NCBI RefSeq assembly: GCF_019753765.1
Contig: NZ_JAIJZW010000007.1
Location: 108,231-149,991 of the forward strand
Source of the DNA: Microbacterium marinilacus
GTDB lineage: Bacteria > Actinomycetota > Actinomycetes > Actinomycetales > Microbacteriaceae
DNA: 41,761 nucleotides
Direction: 5' to 3'
Shown: positions 1 through 10,088 of the stretch, piece by piece
How positions within the stretch are numbered: position 1 is the stretch's first letter
How the letters are laid out: every line of letters starts with the position of its first letter
The notes under the pieces: generated by a model
Database searches by the model: none
What the model was told of the DNA's origin: nothing
The model's input: the letters and a program-made list of their open reading frames with translations, nothing else
Made by a program: the position numbers and the translations under genes

Positions 1-40
1 GCGTTGGGTTTTTCCAGACGAGGCGGCGGCACCCGGAGGC

Positions 41-74
41 CGCGAGAGGCCGCCCCGACGGGCGGCCTCTCGCG
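41..74 (-). terminator. Intrinsic-type hairpin after guaA
   Basis: A perfect 14-bp inverted repeat (41-54 and 61-74, arm CGCGAGAGGCCGCC) has a 6-nt loop and lies 9 bp past the guaA stop. An outer pair of 7-bp arms (CCAGACG at 14-20, CGTCTGG at 73-79) can extend or compete with it. No U-run follows on the guaA strand, as is usual for GC-rich actinobacteria. Confidence 0.7.
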
Positions 75-82
75 TCTGGGGA

Positions 83-1699
83 TCACTCCCACTCGATCGT
101 CCCCGGCGGCTTGCTCGTGACGTCGAGCACCACGCGGTTCACGTCGCGCACCTCGTTCGTGATGCGGTTCGAGATCTTCGAGAGCACGTCGTACGGCAGA
201 CGCGTCCAGTCGGCCGTCATGGCGTCCTCGCTCGACACCGGGCGCAGCACGATCGGGTGGCCGTACGTGCGGCCGTCGCCCTGGACGCCCACGGAGCGGA
301 CGTCGGCCAGCAGCACGACCGGGCACTGCCAGATGTCGCCGTCCAGGCCGGCGGCCGTCAGCTCCTCGCGAGCGATCGCGTCGGCGTCGCGCAGGATCTC
401 GAGGCGGTCTCGGGTGACCTCCCCGATGATGCGGATGCCGAGGCCGGGACCGGGGAACGGCTGGCGACCGACGATCGCCTCCGGGATGCCGAGCTCTCGC
501 CCGATCGCCCGCACCTCGTCCTTGAACAGCGTGCGCAGCGGCTCGACGAGCTCGAAGTCGAGATCCTCGGGTAGGCCGCCCACGTTGTGGTGGCTCTTGA
601 TGTTGGCCGTGCCCGCTCCGCCGCCCGACTCGACGACATCGGGATACAGCGTCCCCTGCACGAGGAACCTGACCTTCTCGCCCGACTCGCGGGCCTCCGC
701 GATCAGGTCGAGCTGCACCTTCTCGAACGCGCGGATGAACTCGCGGCCGATGATCTTGCGCTTCTGCTCGGGGTCGGTGACGCCCTCGAGGTGGCCTAGG
801 AACGTGTCCACGGCGTCGACCGTGATCAGGCGCACACCGGTCGACTCGACGTAGTCCTTCTCGACCTGCTCGCGCTCGCCCTTGCGCAGCAGGCCGTGGT
901 CGACGAACACGGCGGTCAGCTGATCGCCGACGGCCTTGTGCACGAGAGCCGTCGAGACGGCCGAGTCGACGCCGCCGGACAACGCCGAGATGACGCGCGC
1001 GTCGCCGATCTGCGCGCGGATGCGCTCGACCTGCTCGGCGATCACGTTGCCGGCGTTCCAGTCCGCGGGAAGCCCCGCGGCCTTGTGCAGGAAGTTCTCG
1101 AGCACCTTCTGGCCGAAGTCGCTGTGCTTCACCTCGGGGTGCCACTGCACGCCGTAGAAGCACCGCTCGGCGCTGCCGAACGCCGCCACCGGCGTCGCCG
1201 CGGTGGAGGCGAGCACCTGGAAGCCCTCGGGGGCCTTCGACACCTGGTCGCCGTGGCTCATCCACACGTTCTGCGACGCGGGCTGCCCCTCCAGGAGCAC
1301 CCCGCCGTCGCCGACGAGCGCGGCGTCTGTCGCGCCGTACTCGCGCAGGCCCGTGTTGGCGACCTCGCCGCCGAGCGCCTGCGCCATCACCTGGAAGCCG
1401 TAGCAGATGCCGAGGGTCGGGACCCCGAGGTCGAACACCTTGGGGTCGAGCGTCGGCGCGCCCGGCTCGTACACGGACGAGGGACCGCCGGAGAGGATGA
1501 TGGCGACCGGGTCGTGGGACGCGATCTCCTCGGCCGTCGCGGTGTGCGGGATCAGCTCGCTGAACACGCCCGCCTCGCGCACGCGGCGCGCGATCAGCTG
1601 CGCGTACTGGGCGCCGAAGTCGACGACGAGCACGGGGCGCTGGACGGTGTCGTCCGTCACGCTCGCCGCCTCGGGCGGCACGGGGGTGGCATCGCTCAC
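83..1699 (-). CDS. guaA: GMP synthase (glutamine-hydrolysing)
   Basis: Makes GMP from XMP, ATP and glutamine, the last step of guanylate synthesis in the cytoplasm. From the GTG at 1697-1699 it is 538 aa, normal for GuaA. A class-I glutamine amidotransferase domain occupies about residues 22-205, with nucleophile Cys99 in GICYGFQ and His187/Glu189 in WHPE. The ATP-pyrophosphatase PP-loop SGGVDSAV lies at 241-248, followed by the C-terminal dimerisation domain that ends KPPGTIEWE. The open frame extends about 110 codons further upstream, but those residues are low-complexity arginine-rich and overlap the preceding gene. The GTG overlaps the stop of the DUF3817 gene by 4 bp (GTGA), which supports this start and translational coupling. 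A GTG at codon 14 is a less likely alternative. Confidence 0.97.
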   Translation of the reverse strand: MSDATPVPPEAASVTDDTVQRPVLVVDFGAQYAQLIARRVREAGVFSELIPHTATAEEIASHDPVAIILSGGPSSVYEPGAPTLDPKVFDLGVPTLGICYGFQVMAQALGGEVANTGLREYGATDAALVGDGGVLLEGQPASQNVWMSHGDQVSKAPEGFQVLASTAATPVAAFGSAERCFYGVQWHPEVKHSDFGQKVLENFLHKAAGLPADWNAGNVIAEQVERIRAQIGDARVISALSGGVDSAVSTALVHKAVGDQLTAVFVDHGLLRKGEREQVEKDYVESTGVRLITVDAVDTFLGHLEGVTDPEQKRKIIGREFIRAFEKVQLDLIAEARESGEKVRFLVQGTLYPDVVESGGGAGTANIKSHHNVGGLPEDLDFELVEPLRTLFKDEVRAIGRELGIPEAIVGRQPFPGPGLGIRIIGEVTRDRLEILRDADAIAREELTAAGLDGDIWQCPVVLLADVRSVGVQGDGRTYGHPIVLRPVSSEDAMTADWTRLPYDVLSKISNRITNEVRDVNRVVLDVTSKPPGTIEWE

Positions 1700-2244
1700 G
1701 GAGCGACCTCCAGATCGTCGGTGGATGAGGTGGCTGCGGCGCGCTTCTCCGCGGCGCGCGCGGCAGCCGCGGCCTCGCGCTCGGCGAGGTAGCGCTTCAC
1801 GTCGCGGGCGACGCGGATCTCCATGAAGAAGGAGAGGAACGGGACGACGCCGCCGCCGGCGAGGGCCAGGAAGCGCGGGAACCGCCAGCGCATCAGGCTC
1901 CACACGCGGAAGCAGGCGAACAGGTACACGACGTAGAACCAGCCGTGCACCACGAGGATGGCGAGCGACACGTTGAAGCCGTCGCCGGTCGAGATGATCT
2001 CGCAGTCGTTCGTCATCGGCGCGAACATGGACCACCACAGGCAGTCCGGTCCGACGATCGCCGGGGCGAACCAGAGGAAGCCGCCCGAGCCGCCGAGGAA
2101 CAGCTCGACGTGCAGCGGCGTGTACTTCAGGATCATCTCGGCCACGAGCAGCAGCAGCCCGACGCCGGTGATGACCGAGCAGATCTGGTAGAACCGCAGC
2201 GCCCCCCGGATCTGCGGGAAGGTGGCGAGCTTCGGCTGCGGCAT
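1696..2244 (-). CDS. DUF3817 family membrane protein
   Basis: A 182-aa protein that resembles the actinobacterial DUF3817 integral membrane family, often found beside guaA. An N-terminal stretch ([20 protein letters not shown], about residues 15-34) is the first membrane segment. A segment near 105-125 ([20 protein letters not shown]) and another near 135-155 follow. The C-terminus (about 160-182) is a charged, Ala/Arg/Glu-rich cytosolic tail. The loop between the first two segments is longer than I expect for the family and contains two Cys residues. Its stop overlaps the guaA start, so the two genes form an operon. The ATG lies 7 nt after a TAGACT -10 hexamer, which suggests a leaderless mRNA. 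The biochemical function is unknown. Confidence 0.85.
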   Translation of the reverse strand: MPQPKLATFPQIRGALRFYQICSVITGVGLLLLVAEMILKYTPLHVELFLGGSGGFLWFAPAIVGPDCLWWSMFAPMTNDCEIISTGDGFNVSLAILVVHGWFYVVYLFACFRVWSLMRWRFPRFLALAGGGVVPFLSFFMEIRVARDVKRYLAEREAAAAARAAEKRAAATSSTDDLEVAP

Positions 2245-2251
2245 GGGGTCC

Positions 2252-2257
2252 AGTCTA
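2252..2257 (-). promoter_or_regulatory. -10 element of leaderless DUF3817-guaA promoter
   Basis: TAGACT on the minus strand is followed by 7 nt and then the ATG, so transcription should start at or next to the start codon. No convincing -35 hexamer and no Shine-Dalgarno sequence are visible. Confidence 0.55.
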
Positions 2258-2337
2258 TCGGCGGCTGCTGTGCGTCCGATCCGCGACGGGGATCTCGGCG
2301 GGGGCGCGGGACGGGCGCGGCGCCGGGGCGCGGCGGG

Positions 2338-3228
2338 TCAGACCTCGTCGGGATCCACGCCCTCGATCTCCTCGACCTCGCGCTGCCAGGCGTCCTTGGC
2401 GAGGCGGTACCAGAGGTAGAACGCGAAGCCGGCGAAGATCGCCCACTCCACGGCGTAGAAGATGTTCAGCCAGTTGACCGGGCTGCCGATCTCCGGCGCC
2501 GGCGAGGAGATCTCCTCGAGGCCCGCGTCGACGAGGCCCGCGGTCGGGTCGGACGACGTCAGGTACGGGCGGTAGACCTCGACGGCTGCGACCGGGGAGC
2601 CGTCGGGCTCGTGCCAGCGGCTCAGCAGCGCGGCGGGCGACATGCGCGTCTGCTCGAGCGGGTCGGCCTCGGGCGGCGGCATCGCCGGCCCCTCGTCCGA
2701 GATGATGCGCCCGGTCAGCGGGATCGGCTGGTGCGCCTCCCGTGTCAGCGACGCCTCGGTCGCGGCCTCGTCGAGTGCGGCGGCCGCAGCGTCGGCGCGC
2801 TCGCGCGTCGGCGCCCATCCGATGGCCACGGCGAGCGCCGTCGGCTCATCGGCGTCGACGCGCAGCTGGCCGGTCACCCAGTAGCCCTCGACGTCGTCGT
2901 TGAAGCGCGACGAGACGACCACGAAGTCACCCGGCACCCAGCGCCCGCCGACGTCCACGCGCTGGCCCACGAGCGGCTCCTCGAGGTAGGCGCCCGGGAC
3001 GACGACGTCCTCGATCGGGCGCACCTCCTCGGTCGCTCCCTCGGGCACCGGGTCGGTGTCGATCGCGCTCGAGAGCTGCCACTGCCCCAGCCAGGCGAAC
3101 ACCCCTGCGACCAGCAGGGCGAACAGCAGCAGCGCGATCCAGCGCGGCCGCAGCATGACCTCCCGCAGCGTGGGCGGGAAGGCCGGCGGGGCCTCGGCGA
3201 GGGGCTGGGACACTGACCGCTCGGACAC
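2338..3228 (-). CDS. SURF1-like cytochrome oxidase assembly protein
   Basis: A 296-aa protein with the SURF1 layout: a cytosolic N-terminus, one membrane helix (about 31-50, IALLLFALLVAGVFAWLGQW), a large extracytoplasmic domain, and a second helix near the C-terminus (about 250-270, NIFYAVEWAIFAGFAFYLWY). Family features seen are the LGQWQL motif straight after the first helix, a VPGAYL...VGGRWVPG segment, and PVNWLNIFYAVEW before the last helix. SURF1 proteins assist haem-copper cytochrome c oxidase assembly in the membrane. The GTG start at 3226-3228 directly abuts the guaB3 stop with zero spacing, so it is read in the same transcript. A second in-frame GTG lies five codons downstream. The substrate oxidase is not in this window. 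Confidence 0.9.
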   Translation of the reverse strand: MSERSVSQPLAEAPPAFPPTLREVMLRPRWIALLLFALLVAGVFAWLGQWQLSSAIDTDPVPEGATEEVRPIEDVVVPGAYLEEPLVGQRVDVGGRWVPGDFVVVSSRFNDDVEGYWVTGQLRVDADEPTALAVAIGWAPTRERADAAAAALDEAATEASLTREAHQPIPLTGRIISDEGPAMPPPEADPLEQTRMSPAALLSRWHEPDGSPVAAVEVYRPYLTSSDPTAGLVDAGLEEISSPAPEIGSPVNWLNIFYAVEWAIFAGFAFYLWYRLAKDAWQREVEEIEGVDPDEV

Positions 3229-4350
3229 TCAGCGCTCGTACGGCGCGACCACGACGTCCACGCGCTGGAACTCCTTGAGGTCGGAGTAGCCGGTGGTGGC
3301 CATCGACTTGCGCAGCGCGCCGATCAGGTTCGCGGTGCCGTCGGCCACGGGGGCGGGGCCGTACAGCACCTCTTCGAGCGTGCCGACCTGGGGCACCTTG
3401 ACGCGGCGGCCGCGCGGCAGCTTCGGGTGGTGCGCCTCGGGTCCCCAGTGGAAGCCGCGGCCGGGAGCGTCCGTCGCCCGTGCCAGCGCCACGCCCAGCA
3501 TCACCGCGTCGGCGCCCATCGCGAGCGCCTTGACGAGGTCGCCGGACGTGCCCACGCCGCCGTCGGCGATCACGTGCACGTAGCGTCCGCCCGACTCGTC
3601 GAGGTAGTCGCGGCGGGCCCCGGCGACGTCCGAGACGGCGGTCGCCATCGGGGCGTGGACGCCGAGGGTGGCGCGCGTGGTCGACGCGGCGCCGCCGCCG
3701 AAGCCGACGAGCACGCCGGCCGCGCCGGTGCGCATCAGGTGCAGCGCGGCGGTGTAGGTGGCCGCGCCGCCGACGATGACCGGCACGTCGAGGTCGTAGA
3801 TGAACTTCTTGAGGTTGAGGGGCTCGGCGACGCTCGAGACGTGCTCGGCCGAGACGGTGGTGCCGCGGATCACGAACAGGTCGACGCCCGCGGCGACGAC
3901 GGTCTCGTACAGCTCCTGCGTGCGCTGCGGCGTCAGCGATCCGGCGACGGTGATGCCCGCGGCACGGATCTCGTTGATGCGCGCCGTGACCAGCTCGGGC
4001 TTGATCGGGGCGGCGTAGAGCTGCTGCATGCGGCTGGTGGCGACCTCGTCCGGCAGCGACGAGATCTCCGCGAGCAGGGGCTCCGGGTCCTCGTAGCGCG
4101 TCCACAGGCCCTCGAGGTCGAGCACGCCCAGTCCGCCGAGCTCGCCCAGCATGATCGCCGTCTTCGGGCTCACCACCGAGTCCATCGGCGCCCCCATGAC
4201 GGGGATGTCGAAGTGGAACGCGTCGATCGACCAGTCGGTCGTGACGTCCTCGGGGTTGCGGGTGCGCCGCGACGGCACCACCGCGATGTCGTCGAACGCG
4301 TACGCCCGTCGTGCCCGCTTGCCGCGGCCCAGCTCGATCTCCGTCGTCAC
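3229..4350 (-). CDS. guaB3: GuaB3 family IMP dehydrogenase-like protein
   Basis: A 373-aa TIM-barrel protein of the IMPDH/GMP reductase superfamily, the GuaB3 branch that lacks CBS domains. Visible landmarks are the N-terminal AFDDIAVVPSRRTRNPEDV, the MGAPMDSVV motif at 52-60, a phosphate-binding VIADGGVGTSGD segment, and a GTANLIGALRKSMATTGY C-terminal block. In the active-site loop, where IMPDH has GSICTTR, this protein has GAASTTR at 220-226. The catalytic Cys is therefore replaced by Ser223, and I find no cysteine anywhere in the protein. The family is widespread in actinobacteria beside guaB and its reaction there is uncertain. IMP dehydrogenase activity has been reported for cyanobacterial GuaB3, which cannot be carried over directly here. 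The GTG start follows TAGGCT by 6 nt (leaderless). Confidence 0.93.
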   Translation of the reverse strand: MTTEIELGRGKRARRAYAFDDIAVVPSRRTRNPEDVTTDWSIDAFHFDIPVMGAPMDSVVSPKTAIMLGELGGLGVLDLEGLWTRYEDPEPLLAEISSLPDEVATSRMQQLYAAPIKPELVTARINEIRAAGITVAGSLTPQRTQELYETVVAAGVDLFVIRGTTVSAEHVSSVAEPLNLKKFIYDLDVPVIVGGAATYTAALHLMRTGAAGVLVGFGGGAASTTRATLGVHAPMATAVSDVAGARRDYLDESGGRYVHVIADGGVGTSGDLVKALAMGADAVMLGVALARATDAPGRGFHWGPEAHHPKLPRGRRVKVPQVGTLEEVLYGPAPVADGTANLIGALRKSMATTGYSDLKEFQRVDVVVAPYER

Positions 4351-4356
4351 CGTCCC

Positions 4357-4362
4357 AGCCTA
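4357..4362 (-). promoter_or_regulatory. -10 element of leaderless guaB3 promoter
   Basis: TAGGCT on the minus strand is followed by 6 nt and then the GTG start. It drives guaB3 and, through zero spacing, the SURF1 gene. No -35 motif is evident. Confidence 0.55.
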
Positions 4363-4442
4363 CCCGGGCCGGTGCGGACGCTCCCCGGGCGCCGCCCCGC
4401 CGGCCCCCGGCCCGGCGGGGCCGCCGCGCCCGGGAGCGGTGG

Positions 4443-4448
4443 CAGGAT
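4443..4448 (+). promoter_or_regulatory. Possible -10 of the 169-aa orphan gene
   Basis: CAGGAT lies 6 nt before the GTG at 4455. The geometry matches the leaderless promoters elsewhere in the window, but the hexamer departs from TANNNT at its first base. Confidence 0.35.
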
Positions 4449-4454
4449 GCTGGC

Positions 4455-4964
4455 GTGACAGAACGAGCGCACCGAGATCACCCGTCGCCCGTGCTCGCGG
4501 ACGACGAGGTGCGGCACATCCTCATCGAGCGCAACGCCGAGATGGGGGCGACCGGCGGCGCCGTCGGGGGCGGGGCGGCCGGTGGCCGCGCCGGCGCGGC
4601 GGGCGGCGCGAGCGGGGGCCGGATCGGCGGCCGCCTCGGCGCACGCCTGTTCACCAGGGTGACGGGCCTGACCCGTACCTACGACGTGCCGCGCACGGGG
4701 GCGGCGGCCGCCGACGTGCGCGGGATCCTGCAGCCGCTGCCGGCGAGCTCGGACGACGACGACGCGATCGTCGGGCTGATCGGCGCCGGCGCGCTCGGCA
4801 TGAACTCCGCGGTCGTGCAGGTCGTGTGGCACGCCGACCGCGTCGAGGCGACGGCCCACGCCCTGGAGGGGCTCATCGACCAGCGCACAGCGGCGGGCGC
4901 CCTGCTGAAGGTGGAGGACGCGCTCGCCCGCCACCGCCCGGGCGGCGACTCCCCCACCCGTTGA
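4455..4964 (+). CDS. Hypothetical glycine-rich protein
   Basis: A 169-aa protein from the GTG at 4455. The frame stays open upstream but that stretch is arginine/proline-rich and lies in the guaB3 promoter, so the GTG is preferred. No signal peptide is seen. An acidic start (LADDEVRHILIERNAEMG) leads into a Gly/Ala-rich stretch at about 36-62 (repeats of GGA/AGG). A compact C-terminal part follows (RTYDVPRTGAAAADVRGILQPL, then DDDDAIVGLIGAGALGMNSAVVQVVWHADRVEATAHALEGLIDQ in two blocks). I do not recognise a domain. It is transcribed away from guaB3 and converges on guaB with a 16-bp gap. Only the context suggests a link with purine genes. Codon use matches its neighbours, so I regard it as a real gene. 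Confidence 0.72.
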   Translation: MTERAHRDHPSPVLADDEVRHILIERNAEMGATGGAVGGGAAGGRAGAAGGASGGRIGGRLGARLFTRVTGLTRTYDVPRTGAAAADVRGILQPLPASSDDDDAIVGLIGAGALGMNSAVVQVVWHADRVEATAHALEGLIDQRTAAGALLKVEDALARHRPGGDSPTR

Positions 4965-4980
4965 CCGGGACGCCGGCGGG

Positions 4981-6543
<1,563 letters not shown>

Positions 6544-6563
6544 TCATCCTCCCCCGTATACGG

Positions 6564-6569
6564 ATTCTA
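6564..6569 (-). promoter_or_regulatory. Probable -10 of guaB
   Basis: TAGAAT on the minus strand is close to the consensus and lies about 80 bp before the guaB ATG, giving a leader of about 75 nt. No good -35 hexamer is visible at 16-18 bp. A palindromic GTATAC lies just downstream. Confidence 0.35.
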
Positions 6570-6673
6570 AGGCGCGAGAGGCTGGAGATATTCCGGAGGG
6601 CAGATCGCACGGATCAGGGTCGATCCGGCTGCGCAGATTGCCCTCCGACACGCACCTCATGCTCTCAGGAAAT

Positions 6674-6715
6674 GTTCAGGACACATTAGGGTCTTACGTT
6701 TGAACGAACCGTTCG
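6674..6715 (+). promoter_or_regulatory. Upstream region of the liv operon with a small palindrome
   Basis: The AT-richer stretch before livH holds two TANNNT candidates (TAGGGT near 6687 and TACGTT near 6696) and a palindrome CGAAC-C-GTTCG at 6705-6715. No -35 can be assigned with confidence. The palindrome could be an operator, but this is only a suggestion from position. Confidence 0.25.
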
Positions 6716-6766
6716 ACCAGCCCGGTGCGATGCATCCCCACCCGTCGCCCCTGGACCGGAGGATCA

Positions 6767-8095
6767 ATGAACCCCAGAATCGCCTCCTCGAGGCGTACCC
6801 GAAACGGTGCGATCGTCGCTCTCGCGACGTTTCTCGCCGCCCTCTTCGCGGCCGTGCTGCTGCCGACTGCAGCGCACGCCGCGGAGGGCGACCCGTACAC
6901 GATCAGCGGAAACGTCAGGAACGAGGGCACACCGCTCGAGGGCGTCGAGCTCTCGGTCGACGGGCCCGGCGGCGTGCAGGAGGTCGTCACCGACGGCGAC
7001 GGCCGCTGGAGCGTCGACGTGCCGGACAACGAGGCCTCGTACGTCGTGACGCTCGACGAGTCGTCCCTGCCTGACGGCATCGCGGTGGTCGACGAGTCGG
7101 GCGAGGACGAGACCCCCAACGTGAAGGAGGTCGTGGTCGGCCCCGGCGGCATCGCGGCGGTCAACTTCTTCATCGGGCAGGCCGAGCGCAACGTGACGAG
7201 CTTCTTCGACCAGCTCGTCCAGCGCGTCTTCCAGGGCATCAACTTCGGGCTCATGCTGGGGCTCGCCGCCGTCGGGCTGTCGCTCGTGTTCGGCACGACC
7301 GGCATCTCGAACTTCGCGCACGCCGAGATGGTGACCTTCGGCGCGGTGATCGCCCTGTTCCTGGTCGGCCCCGCGAGCCTCGCGCTCCCGGTCTGGGTGG
7401 GCATACCCGCGACGATCGTGCTCAGCGCCGTGCTCGGCTACGTGCTCGACCTGCTGCTGTGGCGCCCGCTGCGGCGCAGGGGCACCGGGGTCGTGCAGCT
7501 GATGATCCTCTCGATCGGCCTCTCCCTCGCGATGCGGTACGTCTACCAGTTCTTCATCGGCGGCGGCACGCAGCAGCTCCCGGCCATGGTCCCCGCCGTC
7601 AGCATCCCGCTGTTCGGCGCCGTCACCACCACGCTCAACGACCTGATCTCGATGGGCATCTCGATCGTCGTCATCGTCGCGTTCGCCATCTGGCTGACGC
7701 GCAGCCGGCTCGGCAAGGCGACGCGCGCCATCAGCGACAACCCGTCGCTGGCGGCCGCGTCGGGCATCAACGTCGACCACGTCGTGCGGGTCGTGTGGAT
7801 CATCTCGGGCGCCCTCGCCGGCCTGGCGGGAGTCCTGTACGCCTACTACCGGCCCGGCATCCGCTGGGACATGGGCGCGCAGATCCTGCTGCTGGTGTTC
7901 GCCGCGGTCACGCTCGGCGGCCTCGGCACGGCGTTCGGCGCCCTCGTCGGCGCGCTCATCATCGGTGTCCTCGTCGAGGCGTCGAGTCTCTGGATCCCGG
8001 CGGACCTGCGCTTCGCGGGTGCGCTGGTCGTCCTCATCGTCATCCTCCTGGTACGGCCGCAGGGCATCCTCGGCCGCCGCGAGCGAATCGGATAG
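6767..8095 (+). CDS. livH: LivH-type ABC permease with N-terminal secreted domain
   Basis: A membrane permease of a branched-chain amino acid type (HAAT family) ABC importer, 442 aa against about 290-310 for a classical LivH. The extra N-terminus starts with a signal-peptide-like segment (residues 1-38, Arg-rich then hydrophobic, ending AAHA). It is followed by a beta-rich, Ig/carboxypeptidase-regulatory-like domain at about 40-135 (YTISGNVRNEGTPLEGVEL ... GDGRWSVDVPDNEASYVV) that should face outside. The permease proper begins near 150 (VFQGINFGLMLGLAAVGLSL) and carries the LivH signature LGGLGTAFGALVGALIIG. The ATG at 6767 is fixed by GGAGG at 6758-6762; an ATG further upstream lacks an SD. 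It is the first gene of livHMGF. Substrate identity is inferred from the family only. Confidence 0.93.
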   Translation: MNPRIASSRRTRNGAIVALATFLAALFAAVLLPTAAHAAEGDPYTISGNVRNEGTPLEGVELSVDGPGGVQEVVTDGDGRWSVDVPDNEASYVVTLDESSLPDGIAVVDESGEDETPNVKEVVVGPGGIAAVNFFIGQAERNVTSFFDQLVQRVFQGINFGLMLGLAAVGLSLVFGTTGISNFAHAEMVTFGAVIALFLVGPASLALPVWVGIPATIVLSAVLGYVLDLLLWRPLRRRGTGVVQLMILSIGLSLAMRYVYQFFIGGGTQQLPAMVPAVSIPLFGAVTTTLNDLISMGISIVVIVAFAIWLTRSRLGKATRAISDNPSLAAASGINVDHVVRVVWIISGALAGLAGVLYAYYRPGIRWDMGAQILLLVFAAVTLGGLGTAFGALVGALIIGVLVEASSLWIPADLRFAGALVVLIVILLVRPQGILGRRERIG

Positions 8096-8104
8096 GTGCC
8101 GCTC

Positions 8105-9085
8105 ATGAACTGGTCCCAGATCTTCGAGAACACGCTGTCCTCGATCCTCAGCCCCGCGACGCTCGGCTACGCGCTCGCCGCCCTCGGCCTCGCGGTGCAC
8201 TTCGGCTACGGCGGACTGATCAACATGGGTGTCGCCGGCTTCATGGCGCTCGGCGCCTACGGCTACGCCATCTCGGTGCTCACCTTCGGTCTGCCGTGGT
8301 GGCTCGGCGCGATCGTCGGCCTCGCCGCCGCGGCGGTGTTCGCGCTGGTGCTCGGCATCCCGACGCTGCGGCTGCGCGGCGACTATCTCGCGATCGCCAC
8401 GATCGCCGCGGCGGAGGTGCTGCGCCTGCTGTTCCTCACCACGGCGTTCGCCGACGTGACCGGGTCCGCCGACGGCCTGAGCGGCTATCACGGCAGCTTC
8501 CGCGAGATGAACCCCCTGCCGGACGGCACCTACGGCCTCGGTCCATGGATGTACAACGAGAACGGCTGGTGGGTGCGGCTCATGGGCGTGCTCACCCTGG
8601 CGTTCGCGGCGCTGACCGTGTGGATGCTCACCCGCAGCCCCTGGGGTCGCGTGATGAAGGGCATCCGCGAGGACGAGGACGCCATCCGCTCGCTCGGGAA
8701 GAACGTCTTCTCGTACAAGCTGCAGTCGCTCGTGCTCGGCGGCGTCATCATGGCGGCGGGCGGCGTCGTCTACGCGCTGCCCTCTGCGGTGAGCCCCGGC
8801 GTGTACGTCACGTCGCTGACGTTCTTCGTGTGGACGGCCCTGCTGCTCGGCGGGGCGGCCACCGTCTTCGGACCGCTCCTCGGGTCGCTCGTGTTCTGGG
8901 TGATCCAGACGTTCCTCTCGAACGTCCTCCCCGCGCTGGTCTCCGCCGGTGTGCTGCCGTTCATGTCGACCGTCCAGGCCGGCACGCTGCGGTTCATCCT
9001 GGTGGGCGTCGCGCTGATGCTGCTCGTCATCTTCATGCCGCAGGGCCTCCTCGGCGACAAGAAGGAGCTGACCTTTGTCCGATAA
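8105..9085 (+). CDS. livM: LivM-type ABC permease
   Basis: The second permease subunit of the HAAT importer, 326 aa with roughly 9-10 hydrophobic segments. The family pattern GYGGLINMGVAGFMALGAYGYA lies near residues 38-60 (shown in part: INMGVAGFMALGAYG), and the coupling region is KGIREDEDAIRSLGKNVF. The ATG at 8105 is chosen because AGGT lies at a suitable distance. A GTG at 8096, directly behind the livH stop, would add three codons (VPL). It overlaps livG by 11 bp. Confidence 0.94.
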   Translation: MNWSQIFENTLSSILSPATLGYALAALGLAVHFGYGGLINMGVAGFMALGAYGYAISVLTFGLPWWLGAIVGLAAAAVFALVLGIPTLRLRGDYLAIATIAAAEVLRLLFLTTAFADVTGSADGLSGYHGSFREMNPLPDGTYGLGPWMYNENGWWVRLMGVLTLAFAALTVWMLTRSPWGRVMKGIREDEDAIRSLGKNVFSYKLQSLVLGGVIMAAGGVVYALPSAVSPGVYVTSLTFFVWTALLLGGAATVFGPLLGSLVFWVIQTFLSNVLPALVSAGVLPFMSTVQAGTLRFILVGVALMLLVIFMPQGLLGDKKELTFVR

Positions 9086-10088
9086 CGCCACCCCTCAGAG
9101 CGAGCCGGCGCCGATGACGGCGCCGGTGCCCCGCGCGAAGACCACGGGACTGCACGTCGGCGAGGCCCGGCCGGGCGTGAAGAAGCTCGACCCGATCATC
9201 GTGGCCGACAACGTCACGCGCACGTTCGGCGGCCTGACGGCCGTCGACGTCGAGCACCTCGAGATCCCGCGCGGCGCCATCACCGCGCTCATCGGTCCGA
9301 ACGGCGCGGGCAAGACCACGCTGTTCAACCTGCTGACGGGCTTCGACAAGCCGAACTCCGGCACGTGGTCGTACGACGGCACCGACCTCGCCCACGTGCC
9401 GGCGCACAAGGTCGCCCGTATGGGGCTCGTCCGCACGTTCCAGCTCACCAAGGCGCTCGGCCGCCTGAGCGTCATGGACAACATGAAGCTCGGCCGACCG
9501 GGTCAGACGGGCGAGAGGTTCTGGCACAGCCTCATCCCCGCGCTCTGGCGCGCCCAGGACCAGGACATCGAGCGGCGCGCCCACGAGCTGCTGGTGAAGT
9601 TCAAGCTCGACGCGAAGAAGGACGACCTCGCCGCCGGGCTGTCGGGCGGCCAGAAGAAGCTGCTCGAGATGGCCCGCGCGCTGATGACCGACCCCACGCT
9701 CGTCATGCTCGACGAGCCGATGGCCGGCGTGAACCCGGCGCTCACCCAGTCGCTGCTCGACCACATCCTCGACCTGAAGGACGAGGGGATGACGGTGCTG
9801 TTCGTCGAGCACGACATGCACATGGTGCGCCACATCGCCGACTGGGTCATCGTGATGGCCGAGGGCAAGGTCGTCGCCGAGGGCGCGCCGGACCAGGTCA
9901 TGAAGGACCCGGCGGTGATCGACGCCTACCTCGGCGCGCACCAGGAGCTCGACCTGGGCGTGGTGACCGGCCGGATCCCCATCGTCGAGGCCGACCCGAC
10001 CACGGACGCCGCGGCGTCCGCAGCCGTCGATGCGGCGACCCTCGAGGCCGAGGCGACCGCCGAGGCGGACAAGGAGGACACGAAGTGA
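9075..10088 (+). CDS. livG: LivG-type ABC ATPase
   Basis: An ATP-binding subunit of the importer, 337 aa. It has Walker A GPNGAGKTT at 74-82, an ABC signature LSGGQKK, and Walker B LVMLDEP followed by MAGVNPAL, which is the LivG-typical form. It starts with TTG at 9075 behind AAGGAG (9062-9067, 7-nt spacing), inside the end of livM. The first 38 residues are a poorly conserved Pro/Ala-rich leader. About 55 residues after the normal end form an Ala/Glu/Asp-rich tail (VDAATLEAEATAEADKEDTK), which is long for LivG and probably disordered. GTGA overlap with livF. Confidence 0.95.
   Translation: MSDNATPQSEPAPMTAPVPRAKTTGLHVGEARPGVKKLDPIIVADNVTRTFGGLTAVDVEHLEIPRGAITALIGPNGAGKTTLFNLLTGFDKPNSGTWSYDGTDLAHVPAHKVARMGLVRTFQLTKALGRLSVMDNMKLGRPGQTGERFWHSLIPALWRAQDQDIERRAHELLVKFKLDAKKDDLAAGLSGGQKKLLEMARALMTDPTLVMLDEPMAGVNPALTQSLLDHILDLKDEGMTVLFVEHDMHMVRHIADWVIVMAEGKVVAEGAPDQVMKDPAVIDAYLGAHQELDLGVVTGRIPIVEADPTTDAAASAAVDAATLEAEATAEADKEDTK

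Noticed and set aside
1945..3216. A plus-strand open frame opposite the DUF3817 and SURF1-like genes
   Set aside because: Arg/Gly/Ala/Asp-biased composition with no domain; antisense shadow.
6764..9091. A 2.3-kb open frame on the minus strand across livH and livM
   Set aside because: The product is Glu/Arg/His-rich low complexity and antisense to well-supported permease genes.
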